Of a DNA stretch of 64,000 nt, positions 1 through 7,942 are shown piece by piece. Position 1 is the stretch's first letter. Each line of letters begins with the position of its first letter. The DNA is from G965237725 sp965237725 (lineage in GTDB: Bacteria > Pseudomonadota > Gammaproteobacteria > Arenicellales > Poriferihabitantaceae). Below the pieces are notes generated by a model. That model was not told the origin of the DNA and ran no database searches. It saw only the letters and a program-made list of their open reading frames with translations. The translations under genes and the position numbers were made by a program. The stretch spans positions 3,720,001 to 3,784,000 of the forward strand of contig OZ250151.1 of NCBI GenBank assembly GCA_965237725.1. Reading direction: 5' to 3'.

Positions 1-113
1 TAGATGATCTAAATCTACTTTGGCGGTCCATCTGCGGTTTCTAAGCTAATATAGCTGCCAACAATTCGGGAGCCTCGGCCTGCACCCAATCGATGACAAA
101 ATAATGCAAAATT

Positions 114-728
114 ATGAATATAGCCATTCTAACTTTTGAAGGATTTAACGAGCTTGATTCGTTTATCGCCGCAGGCATATTGAACCGAATGAAAAGTGCT
201 GGGTGGAATGTTCAGATTACCTGCCCATCTGATTTTGTAACCTCCATGAATGGTGTTAGGGTTGAAGCCCAACAACCGCTGGAATTTGCCAATAGCGCTG
301 ACGTTGTGTTGATTGGCAGTGGTATCTATACGCGGGAGATTGCTAAAGATAGAAAAATTTTAAACAGGATAAATTTGAATCCGGCCAGTCAGCTGATCTG
401 TGCCCAGTGTTCCGGAACATTGCTTCTTTCGGTATTGGGGCACTTGAACGGCATGCCGGCGTGCACCGATCTAACCACCAAGCCATGGGTGGTTGAAGCA
501 GGGATTGAGGTTTTGAACCAGCCATTTTTTGCAAAAGATAACATCGCAACTGCTGGAGGCTGTTTGTCATCACAGTATTTGGCGGCATGGATAATTGCCA
601 GGTTGGCTGGCAGAGATTTTGCAGAATCTTCAATTCATTATGTGGCACCAGTTGGTGAAAAGGAAGTTTCGGTGGCGCACAGCATGTCGGTGGTTTTGCC
701 TTACATTCAACAATCTAAAGTCGCCTGA
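114..728 (+). CDS. DJ-1/PfpI family protein (class I glutamine amidotransferase-like)
   Basis: A 204-residue single-domain protein of the DJ-1/PfpI superfamily. The N-terminus (NIAILTFEGFNELD) matches the first strand of the fold and carries the acidic residue that usually assists the catalytic Cys. The nucleophile-elbow Cys is at about residue 99 in AQCSGTLLL. A conserved AGGC segment follows near 147-150. Members of the superfamily include isonitrile hydratases, deglycase-like proteins and amidase domains of AraC regulators; no DNA-binding domain is present here. The start ATG lies in a run of near-repeats that also offers ATGs at 93 and 104, and no clear Shine-Dalgarno precedes it. The family call is secure; the substrate is unknown. 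Confidence 0.85.
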   Translation: MNIAILTFEGFNELDSFIAAGILNRMKSAGWNVQITCPSDFVTSMNGVRVEAQQPLEFANSADVVLIGSGIYTREIAKDRKILNRINLNPASQLICAQCSGTLLLSVLGHLNGMPACTDLTTKPWVVEAGIEVLNQPFFAKDNIATAGGCLSSQYLAAWIIARLAGRDFAESSIHYVAPVGEKEVSVAHSMSVVLPYIQQSKVA

Positions 729-802
729 CAGGCGTATTCAGATTTTCAATTTGTTCGTAATGGCCTTTTCCTGGGCGGGATAACAATTCAGAGGTAATAA
801 TT

Positions 803-1258
803 ATGACTGAAATAGAACTATTCAAAGGAGGATGTCGATGTGGTGGGATACGATACCAGGTATCCGGACCACCGGTGATGGTTGAGTATTGTCATTGCGT
901 AAGTTGCAGGAAAAGCGGTGGAAGTGCGGTAACGGTATTTGCAGGCTTTCAGCGAACAGGTTTTGAAATCACAAACGGTAATCCAACGGGCTTCAATGCT
1001 GCCACGGCAGTGAATCGTAGTTTCTGTGGCCATTGTGGCACGCCTCTGTTTTATGAAAATCAGAATTACCCTGAAGATTTATATATTCATCTTGGGAGTT
1101 TTGATCAGCAAGAGGAACTTCCACCCGACCGACACGTTTGGGTATCCGAACGCATATCCTGGTATGAAATCAACGACGACCTGCCGCAATACGATGAATT
1201 TAGTGGTAGCGGCCGGCCCGAAGGCGCGCCGCCCTATAAAAAACCAGTCAGGCCTTAA
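803..1258 (+). CDS. GFA-family zinc protein (CENP-V/GFA domain), copy 1
   Basis: A 151-residue GFA (glutathione-dependent formaldehyde-activating) / CENP-V domain protein. Zinc ligands are visible as C11 and C13, C30, C32 and C35 (CHCVSC), and C75 and C78 (FCGHC). The C-terminal motif SWYEINDDLPQY is typical of the family. GFA proteins are annotated as capturing formaldehyde-glutathione adducts, but that activity is proved for few members, so the biochemical role here is open. It follows the PfpI gene by 74 nt on the same strand and is one of four GFA paralogues in the window. The AGAGG about 8 nt upstream supports the start. Confidence 0.9.
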   Translation: MTEIELFKGGCRCGGIRYQVSGPPVMVEYCHCVSCRKSGGSAVTVFAGFQRTGFEITNGNPTGFNAATAVNRSFCGHCGTPLFYENQNYPEDLYIHLGSFDQQEELPPDRHVWVSERISWYEINDDLPQYDEFSGSGRPEGAPPYKKPVRP

Positions 1259-1336
1259 CCACATTTCACTCGACAAAGCATCGTCGCCAACACCCGTGAT
1301 TCGAAATCAAGCTAACCCCAATTTAAATTCGATTTG

Positions 1337-2113
1337 ATGGCGGCCGAAAAACAGACACAGTCTTATATTATTTGTGCGACCCCAAGAAGTGGAAGCACTT
1401 TATTGTGCGATCTTCTCACTGAAACCGGGGTGGCTGGATGCCCTGACTCATTCTTCAGACGGGAATCAATTTCCTGGTGGGCAGATCACTCTAATGTGTC
1501 AACCTCCGACTGGGATGACGATCATGAATTTGGCCTGGCTTACCTGGTCGCAATGCAAAAATTGGGATTGGGTGAAACTGAAGTTTTTGGCATGCGCTTG
1601 ATGTGGGAAAGCGTTGATGATTTGAATAAAAGACTCAAGTCGCTGTATCCTGATCTTGACGATGATCGAGCGAGGTTTCAAAATGTTTTTGGGCCAGCGC
1701 GCTACATATACCTGTCACGTGAAGACATAGTCGCTCAGGCTGTTTCTTATCTCAGAGCGGAGCAGACCGGTTTGTGGCATGTCCATACCGATGGTAGCGA
1801 ACGCGAGCGACTGAAAAAGGCAAGTGCACCGGTTTATGATGCACCAGCAATTTTGGCGCTAGTTGTAGAGATTGAGGATCACAATGCTGCATGGCTAAAC
1901 TGGTTTACTCGATGGGAAATCGAGCCGCTATGGCTTACCTATGAAGCGCTATCCAGTGAACCTCAGATTACGTTAGCCAGTGTGTTGTCAGCCCTGGACT
2001 TAGACACTACAATTGCAAGTACTGTTGCTCCTAAATCCGCGAAGCTTGCGGATAGCGAAAGCGTGAATTGGGCAACTCGTTTTCGGGCGGAGCAACAAGA
2101 TTTTTCGACGTGA
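1337..2113 (+). CDS. Stf0-type sulfotransferase family protein
   Basis: About 258 residues, matching the Stf0 sulfotransferase family (trehalose 2-sulfotransferase-like). Residues about 13-24 (CATPRSGSTLLC) form the P-loop-like 5'-phosphosulfate-binding loop for PAPS. YIYLSREDIVAQAVSY near residues 123-140 fits the 3'-phosphate-binding segment. These enzymes transfer sulfate from PAPS to sugar or lipid hydroxyls in the cytoplasm. I chose the ATG at 1337 over the TTG at 1334. The acceptor cannot be read from the sequence, and no PAPS-synthesis genes are in the window. Confidence 0.8.
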   Translation: MAAEKQTQSYIICATPRSGSTLLCDLLTETGVAGCPDSFFRRESISWWADHSNVSTSDWDDDHEFGLAYLVAMQKLGLGETEVFGMRLMWESVDDLNKRLKSLYPDLDDDRARFQNVFGPARYIYLSREDIVAQAVSYLRAEQTGLWHVHTDGSERERLKKASAPVYDAPAILALVVEIEDHNAAWLNWFTRWEIEPLWLTYEALSSEPQITLASVLSALDLDTTIASTVAPKSAKLADSESVNWATRFRAEQQDFST

Positions 2114-2166
2114 TTCTGTTGTTATTATAAATTTGTCTGGTGGTAAACACTCTAGGAGAATCCAGA

Positions 2167-2637
2167 ATGACAAGAAATCAGTTGCCTGTTGTAGGAGGAT
2201 GTCTATGTGGGGCAGTGCGTTATGAATCAACCAAACCGCCTATTGCTGCAGGGTATTGTCATTGCAGTTTGTGTAGAAAAGCTTATGGTAACTTTAATGC
2301 TGCCATGATTCGATTGGGTTGGGAGGATTTTCACTACACCGAGGGCGAGCCTGGACATTACAGATCTTCAGATTTGGCGACACGTAGTTTTTGCCGTGAC
2401 TGTGGATCTCCAGTTTTATTTTCCTATGATGAACAAGATACTTTATTTCTGTTAGCTGGAACAATGGATTACCCAGAGGACTGGCCGTTTGATACTGAGT
2501 ATAGTTGGGGACATGCCTTTGTCGATGATAAAGTGTCATGGGTTGAAATCCGAGACGGATTACCTCAGCACAAACATTCCGTTGGTTTTATGGGTGAGGC
2601 GAAAAACAATAGTGTGGAAGAGGGTCGTAAAAATTGA
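2167..2637 (+). CDS. GFA-family zinc protein, copy 2
   Basis: A 156-residue GFA/CENP-V domain protein with C12, C14, C31, C33, C36, C76 and C79 in the family spacing (GGCLCGAVRY, CHCSLC, FCRDCG). The ATG at 2167 is chosen because AGGAG sits 8 nt upstream; an earlier GTG at 2140 lacks such a site. It ends in SWVEIRDGLPQH, the usual C-terminal signature. The stop overlaps the TTG start of the next small membrane-protein gene by 4 nt, so the two are probably translationally coupled. Function is as uncertain as for the other copies. Confidence 0.9.
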   Translation: MTRNQLPVVGGCLCGAVRYESTKPPIAAGYCHCSLCRKAYGNFNAAMIRLGWEDFHYTEGEPGHYRSSDLATRSFCRDCGSPVLFSYDEQDTLFLLAGTMDYPEDWPFDTEYSWGHAFVDDKVSWVEIRDGLPQHKHSVGFMGEAKNNSVEEGRKN

Positions 2638-2846
2638 ATCAATTCAGAAAAGGTTTTGCAATTCTTGCAATGATAATTGGGGGATTGATGGTTATTTATG
2701 GTTTCAACAGTATGGGGAATCAAACGGCTGACCTGTTAGGTAGCGACGGCATTGTAAATAATAAGGGGGAGTCTGGGTATCTGATTTTGCTCGGCGCTGT
2801 TACTGCGATTTATGGATTTTTTAATCTTAGAAGACTGAATAAATAG
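2634..2846 (+). CDS. small two-helix membrane protein, hypothetical
   Basis: A 70-residue protein starting with TTG that overlaps the stop of the preceding GFA gene (TTGA). Two hydrophobic segments are visible, at about residues 8-25 (AILAMIIGGLMVIYGF) and 48-62 (YLILLGAVTAIYGFF), joined by a polar loop and ended by a basic tail (LRRLNK). This suggests a helical hairpin in the inner membrane. No family is recognised. Coupling to the GFA gene is the main contextual evidence that it is real. Confidence 0.55.
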   Translation: MNQFRKGFAILAMIIGGLMVIYGFNSMGNQTADLLGSDGIVNNKGESGYLILLGAVTAIYGFFNLRRLNK

Positions 2847-2900
2847 TCATGGGCGCATTAGCCATGGGTTAAACCACTCACTAAAATCCAAATAATCACC

Positions 2901-3548
2901 ATGCCATCAACTGAAATTCTTCTTACATTTATCCTGGCGGCGATGATATTGAATATATCTCCTGGCCCGTCCAATTTCTATATCATGGCGAGGGCTATCG
3001 CCCAGGGCACCAAAGCCGGCATAGTGGCATCACTAGGATTGGCATTAGGGAGCATGGTTCATGTTATAGCGACGGTACTCGGGGTTTCTGCATTATTTAA
3101 ACATTCTCCAGCACTGTACACTGGTTTTAAACTCGCAGGTGCAGCCTATCTTATTTACCTGGGCATTCGTTACTGGAATTCAAAACCATCAGATGACGAT
3201 GCCACTATTCAAGAAGCGAAACCAAAACCCCTTGCAAAGGTATTCACTGAAAGTATCATTGTAGAAGTTACAAACCCAAAGACCGCATTGTTTTTTCTGG
3301 CGTTGTTACCGCAGTTCGTTGTACCAGAGTCTGGATCGGTGACTCAACAATTACTGATACTCGGAATGATAGTCACCATATCTGCGTTACCTTGTGACAT
3401 CCTGGTTGCTGTATCTACAAGCAAAGTTTCCAATTGGCTTGCACGTAACAAAAGAGCGCAACAAATTCAGGAACGTGTATCAGGTTCAATCCTGTTTGGC
3501 ATGGGAGCCTTTATTGCCGCTGATGAAATCGGTGGGCGTTTAAAATAA
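2901..3548 (+). CDS. LysE/RhtB family amino-acid exporter
   Basis: A 215-residue inner-membrane protein of the LysE/RhtB translocator family. The N-terminal signature NISPGPSNFYIMARAIAQG at residues about 18-37 is diagnostic. It is followed by about five further hydrophobic segments and the middle motif TNPKTALFFLALLPQFV. Family members export lysine, threonine, homoserine lactone or related metabolites. The substrate here is unknown. The gene stands 54 nt after the small membrane-protein gene on the same strand. Confidence 0.9.
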   Translation: MPSTEILLTFILAAMILNISPGPSNFYIMARAIAQGTKAGIVASLGLALGSMVHVIATVLGVSALFKHSPALYTGFKLAGAAYLIYLGIRYWNSKPSDDDATIQEAKPKPLAKVFTESIIVEVTNPKTALFFLALLPQFVVPESGSVTQQLLILGMIVTISALPCDILVAVSTSKVSNWLARNKRAQQIQERVSGSILFGMGAFIAADEIGGRLK

Positions 3549-3588
3549 ATTCACATTATTCAGGCCGGAATTTATCAATGGGATTGGT

Positions 3589-4044
3589 ATGGATTTAAAC
3601 TTCCGCAGTGCAATGCAAAGTGACATTCCAAATCTCGTCAATTTACTTGCCGATGATGATTTAGGGGCTAGGAGGGAAGAAGCTTCTTTACCGCTAAACC
3701 AGAATTATATCACTGCGTTTGAATTCATCGAAAAGGACCCTAACAACGAATTAATCGTTGTTGAATGTAACAATGAACTGGTTGGAATGTTGCAATTGAC
3801 TTTCATTCCCTATTTAACCCATATTGGTTCATGGCGTTGTTTGATTGAGGGTGTGAGAATCGCTAAAAATTATCGAGGACAAGGGCTGGGAACCGAATTT
3901 ATAAGATGGTCGATTAAACGTGCAACGGAAAAGAATTGCAGAATTGTCCAGCTAACATCTGATAAACAACGCCCGGATGCAATCAAGTTTTATGAGTCCC
4001 TTGGCTTCCAGGCATCCCATGAGGGTTTTAAACTTAAAATATAG
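3589..4044 (+). CDS. GNAT family N-acetyltransferase
   Basis: A 151-residue GNAT protein. The acetyl-CoA-binding motif A reads RIAKNYRGQGLGTEFIRW (about residues 90-107), and motif B includes DAIKFYESLGFQAS near the C-terminus. It transfers an acetyl group from acetyl-CoA to an amine; the acceptor is unknown. An out-of-frame ATG lies 11 nt before the chosen start in a partly repeated context (ATGGGATT/ATGGATT). It is the last plus-strand gene before the converging NYN/DUF4242 pair. Confidence 0.88.
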   Translation: MDLNFRSAMQSDIPNLVNLLADDDLGARREEASLPLNQNYITAFEFIEKDPNNELIVVECNNELVGMLQLTFIPYLTHIGSWRCLIEGVRIAKNYRGQGLGTEFIRWSIKRATEKNCRIVQLTSDKQRPDAIKFYESLGFQASHEGFKLKI

Positions 4045-4467
4045 TACCCAAATTGAAGGTGTGCTGATACTGGGGACATTTCGCTGAGTATTTAAAGAAT
4101 AATGGAATACCTAGTTAAGGAACCTCTGCAAAAGGCATGACCGATCAATTTGAGTCCAAACTTTCCAATATTTTCGTTGGAAAACGTTGCAATAGAATAA
4201 CTATTACATGCGTTTCCCGCCTCAATCTTGAAAAGTTTGTTTATAAACGTTAATCGCCCAGACTTTTTAAGAGATTCCCTAATTATAAAATGAAATGTTA
4301 TTCAGAAACTCCAGGTCAAACAATAAAAATAAATCCTATCAAGTTTTTTTATTTGATATTTACATTGCTGGTGATGAGGTGACGAAAAGACTGAGAAGTT
4401 AATCTCTTTGTCACCATTTGATGTCACCTTTTTATGTCACAACTTAACGCCAATTTTTTATCTGCCC
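4045..4467. other. 423-bp convergent intergenic region with hairpin and TGTCAC repeats
   Basis: No convincing gene is seen. A 38-codon ORF at 4137-4253 (+) has no good ribosome site. A 7-bp inverted repeat, TTTCCAA / TTGGAAA, lies at 4162-4183. At 4409-4440 the hexamer TGTCAC occurs three times with exact 13-nt spacing, preceded at 4379 by the inverse GTGAC. The spacer is AT-rich and separates two convergent transcription units, so it is an unlikely promoter region for either. Confidence 0.5.
4409..4447 (+). repeat. three 13-nt direct repeats beginning TGTCAC
   Basis: Copies start at 4409, 4422 and 4435: TGTCACCATTTGA, TGTCACCTTTTTA and TGTCACAACTTAA. An inverted GTGAC lies at 4379-4383. The phasing is close to, but longer than, one helical turn. 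They could be binding sites or a slippage product. Confidence 0.7.
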
Positions 4468-4752
4468 TTAGCCTTCCGCGGTAATAGGATCAATCACCTT
4501 TCTAACCTGGGTGACTATGGTTGCTGGAAAACCGCTGGCTTCTGCGTGTTCGAGAATTAGTGCTTCAGAATCAGCCTGATAAATACAAAATATTTTGTTA
4601 TCGGTAACATAGGAATGTTCCCATTGTATATTTTTTGAATTCATTTTCATTTCCGCTAGCACGCCATTGGATTTTTGCGCCGCACCTTGCAATGCTTCTC
4701 TTTCTGCACTACCGATTTCTGGTATTTCTCGCTCTATTACGAATCTTGGCAT
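4468..4752 (-). CDS. DUF4242 domain-containing protein
   Basis: A 94-residue protein of the DUF4242 family, small ferredoxin-like alpha/beta proteins of unknown function sometimes annotated as nickel-binding. The family pattern is visible in PRFVIEREIPEIG at the N-terminus, WEHSYVTDNKIFCIY in the middle and EHAEASGFPATIVTQV near the end. It lies 27 nt downstream of the NYN-domain gene on the same strand and is probably co-transcribed with it. No active-site assignment is possible from the sequence alone. Confidence 0.8.
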   Translation of the reverse strand: MPRFVIEREIPEIGSAEREALQGAAQKSNGVLAEMKMNSKNIQWEHSYVTDNKIFCIYQADSEALILEHAEASGFPATIVTQVRKVIDPITAEG

Positions 4753-4779
4753 ATCGAATTCCTCTTTAAGATGGTTTGT

Positions 4780-5526
4780 TTAATTTCGTTTGACAGATTG
4801 TTTCCCCTTCCTCTTATTCTTTACATATAATTGTTTTGATTTAGTAGATCCTATTTGCCTCTCCTCAATTTCAAACAGTTTCGTGGCTACAAAAAGTTCC
4901 CCCAATTTTTGATACCCGTAATTCCTTGGATCAAAATCTGGAGAGTGTTTAGCGATATTACTACCTACCGTCGCCAGGTTTGCCCACCCACTGTCGTCCG
5001 AGGAGACATCAACGGCATTTCTAAACAGGTTCATCATTTTAGAACCCTGCTTCAAGTCACCAATAGCAATTTTTGCAACTGGTTGTTCCTCATCGGTTTT
5101 AGCAACCAATACATCCAGGTAAACGAACTTATCGCACGCCGTTACAAATGGCGACGGCGTTTTACGTTCACCGAAACCAAAAACGGTCAAGCCCGCTTCC
5201 CTAATACGCGAGGCCAGCTTGGTGAAATCACTGTCACTGGAAACAATACAGAAACCACTAAATGTGCCGGTATATAGCAAGTCCATTGCATCAATAATCA
5301 TCGCACTGTCAGTTGCATTTTTCCCAGTGGTATAGGCGAATTGCTGAATAGGCTGTATAGAATGTTCCAAAAGGGATTCTTTCCAACCATTGAGTTGAGG
5401 TTTAGTCCAGTCGCCATAAATCCGTTTAACACTTGCCGTACCATAATCCGCAATCTCGCTCAGTAGTCCCTCAACTATACCCGGTCTGGTGTTATCGGCA
5501 TCAATCAGAACTGCAAGTTTATTCAT
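4780..5526 (-). CDS. NYN-domain (LabA/DUF88-like) putative RNase with C-terminal OST-HTH/LOTUS domain
   Basis: About 248 residues. The N-terminal half is a NYN domain of the PIN-like nuclease fold. Conserved acidic residues appear in AVLIDADNTRPG (about 5-16), KNATDSAMIIDAMD (about 88-101) and VSSDSDFTKLASRIREAG (about 114-131). The C-terminal part (about 155-240) resembles an OST-HTH/LOTUS domain, which binds RNA in related proteins. The combination predicts a metal-dependent RNase or RNA-binding regulator. The ATG at 5526 is preferred over an in-frame TTG at 5538. Its partner is the DUF4242 gene. Confidence 0.85.
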   Translation of the reverse strand: MNKLAVLIDADNTRPGIVEGLLSEIADYGTASVKRIYGDWTKPQLNGWKESLLEHSIQPIQQFAYTTGKNATDSAMIIDAMDLLYTGTFSGFCIVSSDSDFTKLASRIREAGLTVFGFGERKTPSPFVTACDKFVYLDVLVAKTDEEQPVAKIAIGDLKQGSKMMNLFRNAVDVSSDDSGWANLATVGSNIAKHSPDFDPRNYGYQKLGELFVATKLFEIEERQIGSTKSKQLYVKNKRKGKQSVKRN

Positions 5527-5683
5527 TATAAATTTCAAATAAAATTAGTTTTATGTCTGCTTCGAGTATAACTTGCACATTTGTTTTATTACAATGGATG
5601 CTTACATGAGAATAGCAACAAAACAATTATGCGTAGAAGAATATGCAATGTTATAGTCTGAAATCTTGCTTGAGGAAACTAGT

Positions 5684-6112
5684 ATGTTAAATATAGAAAG
5701 CGTTAATCACATCGGAATAAGAATAGGAGAAAAGCGCAGGTCAATCCAGTTTTACGAATTGCTGGGATTTGAGTTCACCACAGACACTGGATTCGAACAG
5801 GGTCACCCCATTGTTATGCGAAATCCCAATGGCGTTGTTTTAAATCTGCTTGGTCCTGCTGATATGCCGGATGGCCAAAACATCTTAATGGATGTCACCG
5901 AAAAATATACTGGAATTACACATATGGCATTAACTGTTTCATCGCTCGAAGAAGCCAAAAAGTTTATGGCTGAAAATAATATTGAAATCACCGGTTCATT
6001 TAGTTTTGGAAACATGTCTGCAATATTTATACGTGACCCGGACAGGAATGTAATTGAACTGGACAGTTTTAATGAAGCTAAAGGGGAGAGTGATTATTCG
6101 AAGCATATTTAG
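5684..6112 (+). CDS. VOC family (glyoxalase/bleomycin-resistance-like) protein
   Basis: A 142-residue vicinal-oxygen-chelate protein with two beta-alpha-beta-beta-beta modules. Metal-ligand-like positions are the His in VNHIGIRI, the His in THMALTV and the Glu in RNVIELDSF. VOC proteins include glyoxalase I, ring-cleavage dioxygenases and antibiotic-binding proteins. The ATG at 5684 is supported by GAGGAA about 8 nt upstream, unlike the in-frame TTG at 5666. It is divergent from the NYN gene. The substrate is unknown, though a detoxification role fits the flanking GFA genes. Confidence 0.85.
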   Translation: MLNIESVNHIGIRIGEKRRSIQFYELLGFEFTTDTGFEQGHPIVMRNPNGVVLNLLGPADMPDGQNILMDVTEKYTGITHMALTVSSLEEAKKFMAENNIEITGSFSFGNMSAIFIRDPDRNVIELDSFNEAKGESDYSKHI

Positions 6113-6196
6113 TTGGGAGTTTGAGCGAATTTTAAATAACGTGTCTGACGTCAAAATTATTTATCGTCGTCACAGTTAATAGGCGTAGGTATCAAT

Positions 6197-6625
6197 ATGA
6201 CATTTCTGGGCCACTGCACATGTGCTAGTGTTCAATATGAAATTCAGGGAGAATTGAGTGATGTTGCGTTTTGTCACTGCTCTGCCTGCCGCCGAACTCT
6301 CGGAGCGGCATTCGGTAGTTATGCGCGGGTTGATCCCGAGTCTTTCAAATGGATTTTTGGAGAGAAAGTGGTTAGTCGTTATGAATCTTCTCCAGGGGTT
6401 GATCGTTGTTTTTGTAGCAAATGTGGATCGCCTTTGGGTGCTGCAGTTGGCGGTAAGAAGTTAAACTGGGTTTCTCTGGGTACGGTCAACGGTGATCCCG
6501 AGGTTCGGCCCATTGCGCATATTTTTGTCGGTTCCAAAGCGCCATGGTACGAAATTACAGACGATCTTCCTCAGTTTAATGAATGGCCGCCTGCCTCGTC
6601 AGAATTCTCACAACTATTTGATTGA
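6197..6625 (+). CDS. GFA-family zinc protein, copy 3
   Basis: A 142-residue GFA/CENP-V protein with C7, C9, C26, C28, C31, C73 and C76 in family spacing (GHCTCASVQY, CHCSAC, FCSKCGSP). The C-terminal PWYEITDDLPQFNEWPP closely follows the family consensus. The stop codon TGA shares its last base with the ATG of the downstream GNAT gene, so the two form a coupled pair. It differs from copies 1 and 2 mainly by a shorter N-terminus. Confidence 0.9.
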   Translation: MTFLGHCTCASVQYEIQGELSDVAFCHCSACRRTLGAAFGSYARVDPESFKWIFGEKVVSRYESSPGVDRCFCSKCGSPLGAAVGGKKLNWVSLGTVNGDPEVRPIAHIFVGSKAPWYEITDDLPQFNEWPPASSEFSQLFD

Positions 6626-7146
6626 TGTCACTGATTGCAGAAACTGACAGGCTTAAAATTAGAATTTTTGAAATGGATGATGTTGAGCCCATGCTAAGGA
6701 TTTTTGGCGATGTTGAGGTGATGCATTTTGGAGATGGTATTCAAACCAGGGATTGGGTGCAAAATTTCTTGCGCGAGAGCATTAATGGTATTGAGCAGTT
6801 TCCAGGTGCAGCACCCTGGGCGGTTGATTTAAAAAATCAATTCGAGACAATAGGTTATTGTGGTTTGTTTTATTTTTCCGACATTAATGGTCGAGCCGAA
6901 CTTGAAATTGGATATCGGATCGCACGTGATTACTGGGGCCAGGGTTATGCAACGGAAGCTGCAGCTGCGGTAAGAGACTATGTGTTCAAAACGCTAAAAC
7001 ACCCCAGATTAATTGCGCTGATTGATCCGGAAAATATCAGTTCAATCAATGTCGCCAAAAAAATAGGTTTTCGTTTTGAAGCGGATGTGACTTCAGGGAT
7101 TTACCCATACTCTGATCATATTTACGTTAATAGCTTGTCTGAATAA
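6625..7146 (+). CDS. GNAT acetyltransferase, RimJ/RimL-like
   Basis: A 173-residue GNAT protein of the RimJ/RimL subgroup. The N-terminus IAETDRLKIRIFEMDDVEPM is characteristic, and the acetyl-CoA motif is IGYRIARDYWGQGYATEAAAAV. The C-terminal PENISSINVAKKIGFRFE matches motif B. Related enzymes acetylate N-terminal amines of ribosomal proteins or small molecules. The ATG at 6625 overlaps the upstream GFA stop by one base (TGATG), implying translational coupling. Confidence 0.88.
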   Translation: MSLIAETDRLKIRIFEMDDVEPMLRIFGDVEVMHFGDGIQTRDWVQNFLRESINGIEQFPGAAPWAVDLKNQFETIGYCGLFYFSDINGRAELEIGYRIARDYWGQGYATEAAAAVRDYVFKTLKHPRLIALIDPENISSINVAKKIGFRFEADVTSGIYPYSDHIYVNSLSE

Positions 7147-7572
7147 AATTTAAGTTAGTTTAATAAAACAAATTCGGATAATTGTTATTCCACTTTCCTG
7201 AGGTTTGTAAAGACGGCGGCGAGAGTGAATTTTTTCTGCAGGTAGATTTTGACGATGATAAGGTCATAGCAGTTTATCGAGCTGCCAAAAACATGGAAAA
7301 GCTGGTTATTCATTTTTCACATTAAACAATATCTATCATTTGACATATAATAAATTTCGATAAAACTCATAAACTGTTAAATACAAATAGTTAAATTGAA
7401 GCTAGTAAGTTTAAATTATTGACTTTCCTAATCTGGTTTCTCATATAATTTTCAGATTCGCAGACGTTAAAATTGGCAGCGACAATGCCGATTTACCCTG
7501 TTTAATCATGGTATTATTTACTCTAGGTGTTAATAGTTACATACCTGGGGGGAAGACAAATGAACAGTCGCC
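7147..7572. other. 426-bp AT-rich gap, possible remnant ORF
   Basis: The only coding-like signal is a 47-codon plus-strand ORF at 7182-7325, listed separately. The remainder is AT-rich with no clear promoter hexamers or terminator. A run of G (ctGGGGGGaag, about 7548-7556) lies about 16-25 nt before the next gene's ATG, rather far for a ribosome site. Confidence 0.4.
7182..7325 (+). pseudogene. 47-codon orphan ORF, possible remnant of a gene 3' end
   Basis: An open stretch starting at TTG, directly after an in-frame TAA, encodes 47 residues. It contains segments that read like protein (ESEFFLQVDFDDDKVIAVYR, then KNMEKLVIHFSH) before a TAA. There is no ribosome site and no recognised family. 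The composition resembles the C-terminal end of a longer protein whose 5' part is missing, but a chance ORF is also possible. Confidence 0.2.
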
Positions 7573-7833
7573 ATGCGTCTTAAGTCGTTAGTTGGTGATT
7601 TGGTAATGATCGCAATTCTTGCCGGAGGCGGTTATGGCGTGTATCGGTATTTCTTCGAACCGGTCCAGGGCCCAAAAGCTGTTGTGAGATATAAGGATAA
7701 CGATCAAGATTCTAATTTATATAATACTGATGCAGAGCCAGAGAAATTGGACGATTGTGAACGTCATCTGGACCGAGATATTTACGAGATGTGCCTCGAA
7801 AAATTAAAGGCAAAGCGCGAGGCGGATAACTAA
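7573..7833 (+). CDS. small single-span membrane protein, hypothetical
   Basis: An 86-residue protein with a short basic N-terminus, one hydrophobic segment at about residues 7-27 (VGDLVMIAILAGGGYGVYRYF), and a strongly charged tail. The tail contains two Cys (DDCERH and YEMCLEK) and ends in a basic helix (KLKAKREADN). This suggests a membrane-anchored protein with a soluble domain of about 55 residues. No family is recognised. An alternative out-of-frame ATG lies 13 nt upstream. The ATP-grasp gene follows 109 nt downstream. Confidence 0.55.
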   Translation: MRLKSLVGDLVMIAILAGGGYGVYRYFFEPVQGPKAVVRYKDNDQDSNLYNTDAEPEKLDDCERHLDRDIYEMCLEKLKAKREADN

Positions 7834-7942
7834 AGAATGATCAATCGGCCAGATTCGCGATATTAATAATAACCTGATTGTGTATATTTGGCTGAGCTCG
7901 CCATATTAGATGAAAGGGGGGAATCAATAACTTTTCGGACTC

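Noticed and set aside
1..113. End of an upstream gene
   Set aside because: A 13-codon open frame (plus strand) runs to a TAA near 44, too short to identify.
4137..4253. 38-codon ORF in the convergent spacer
   Set aside because: No ribosome site, contains an inverted repeat, no recognised sequence.
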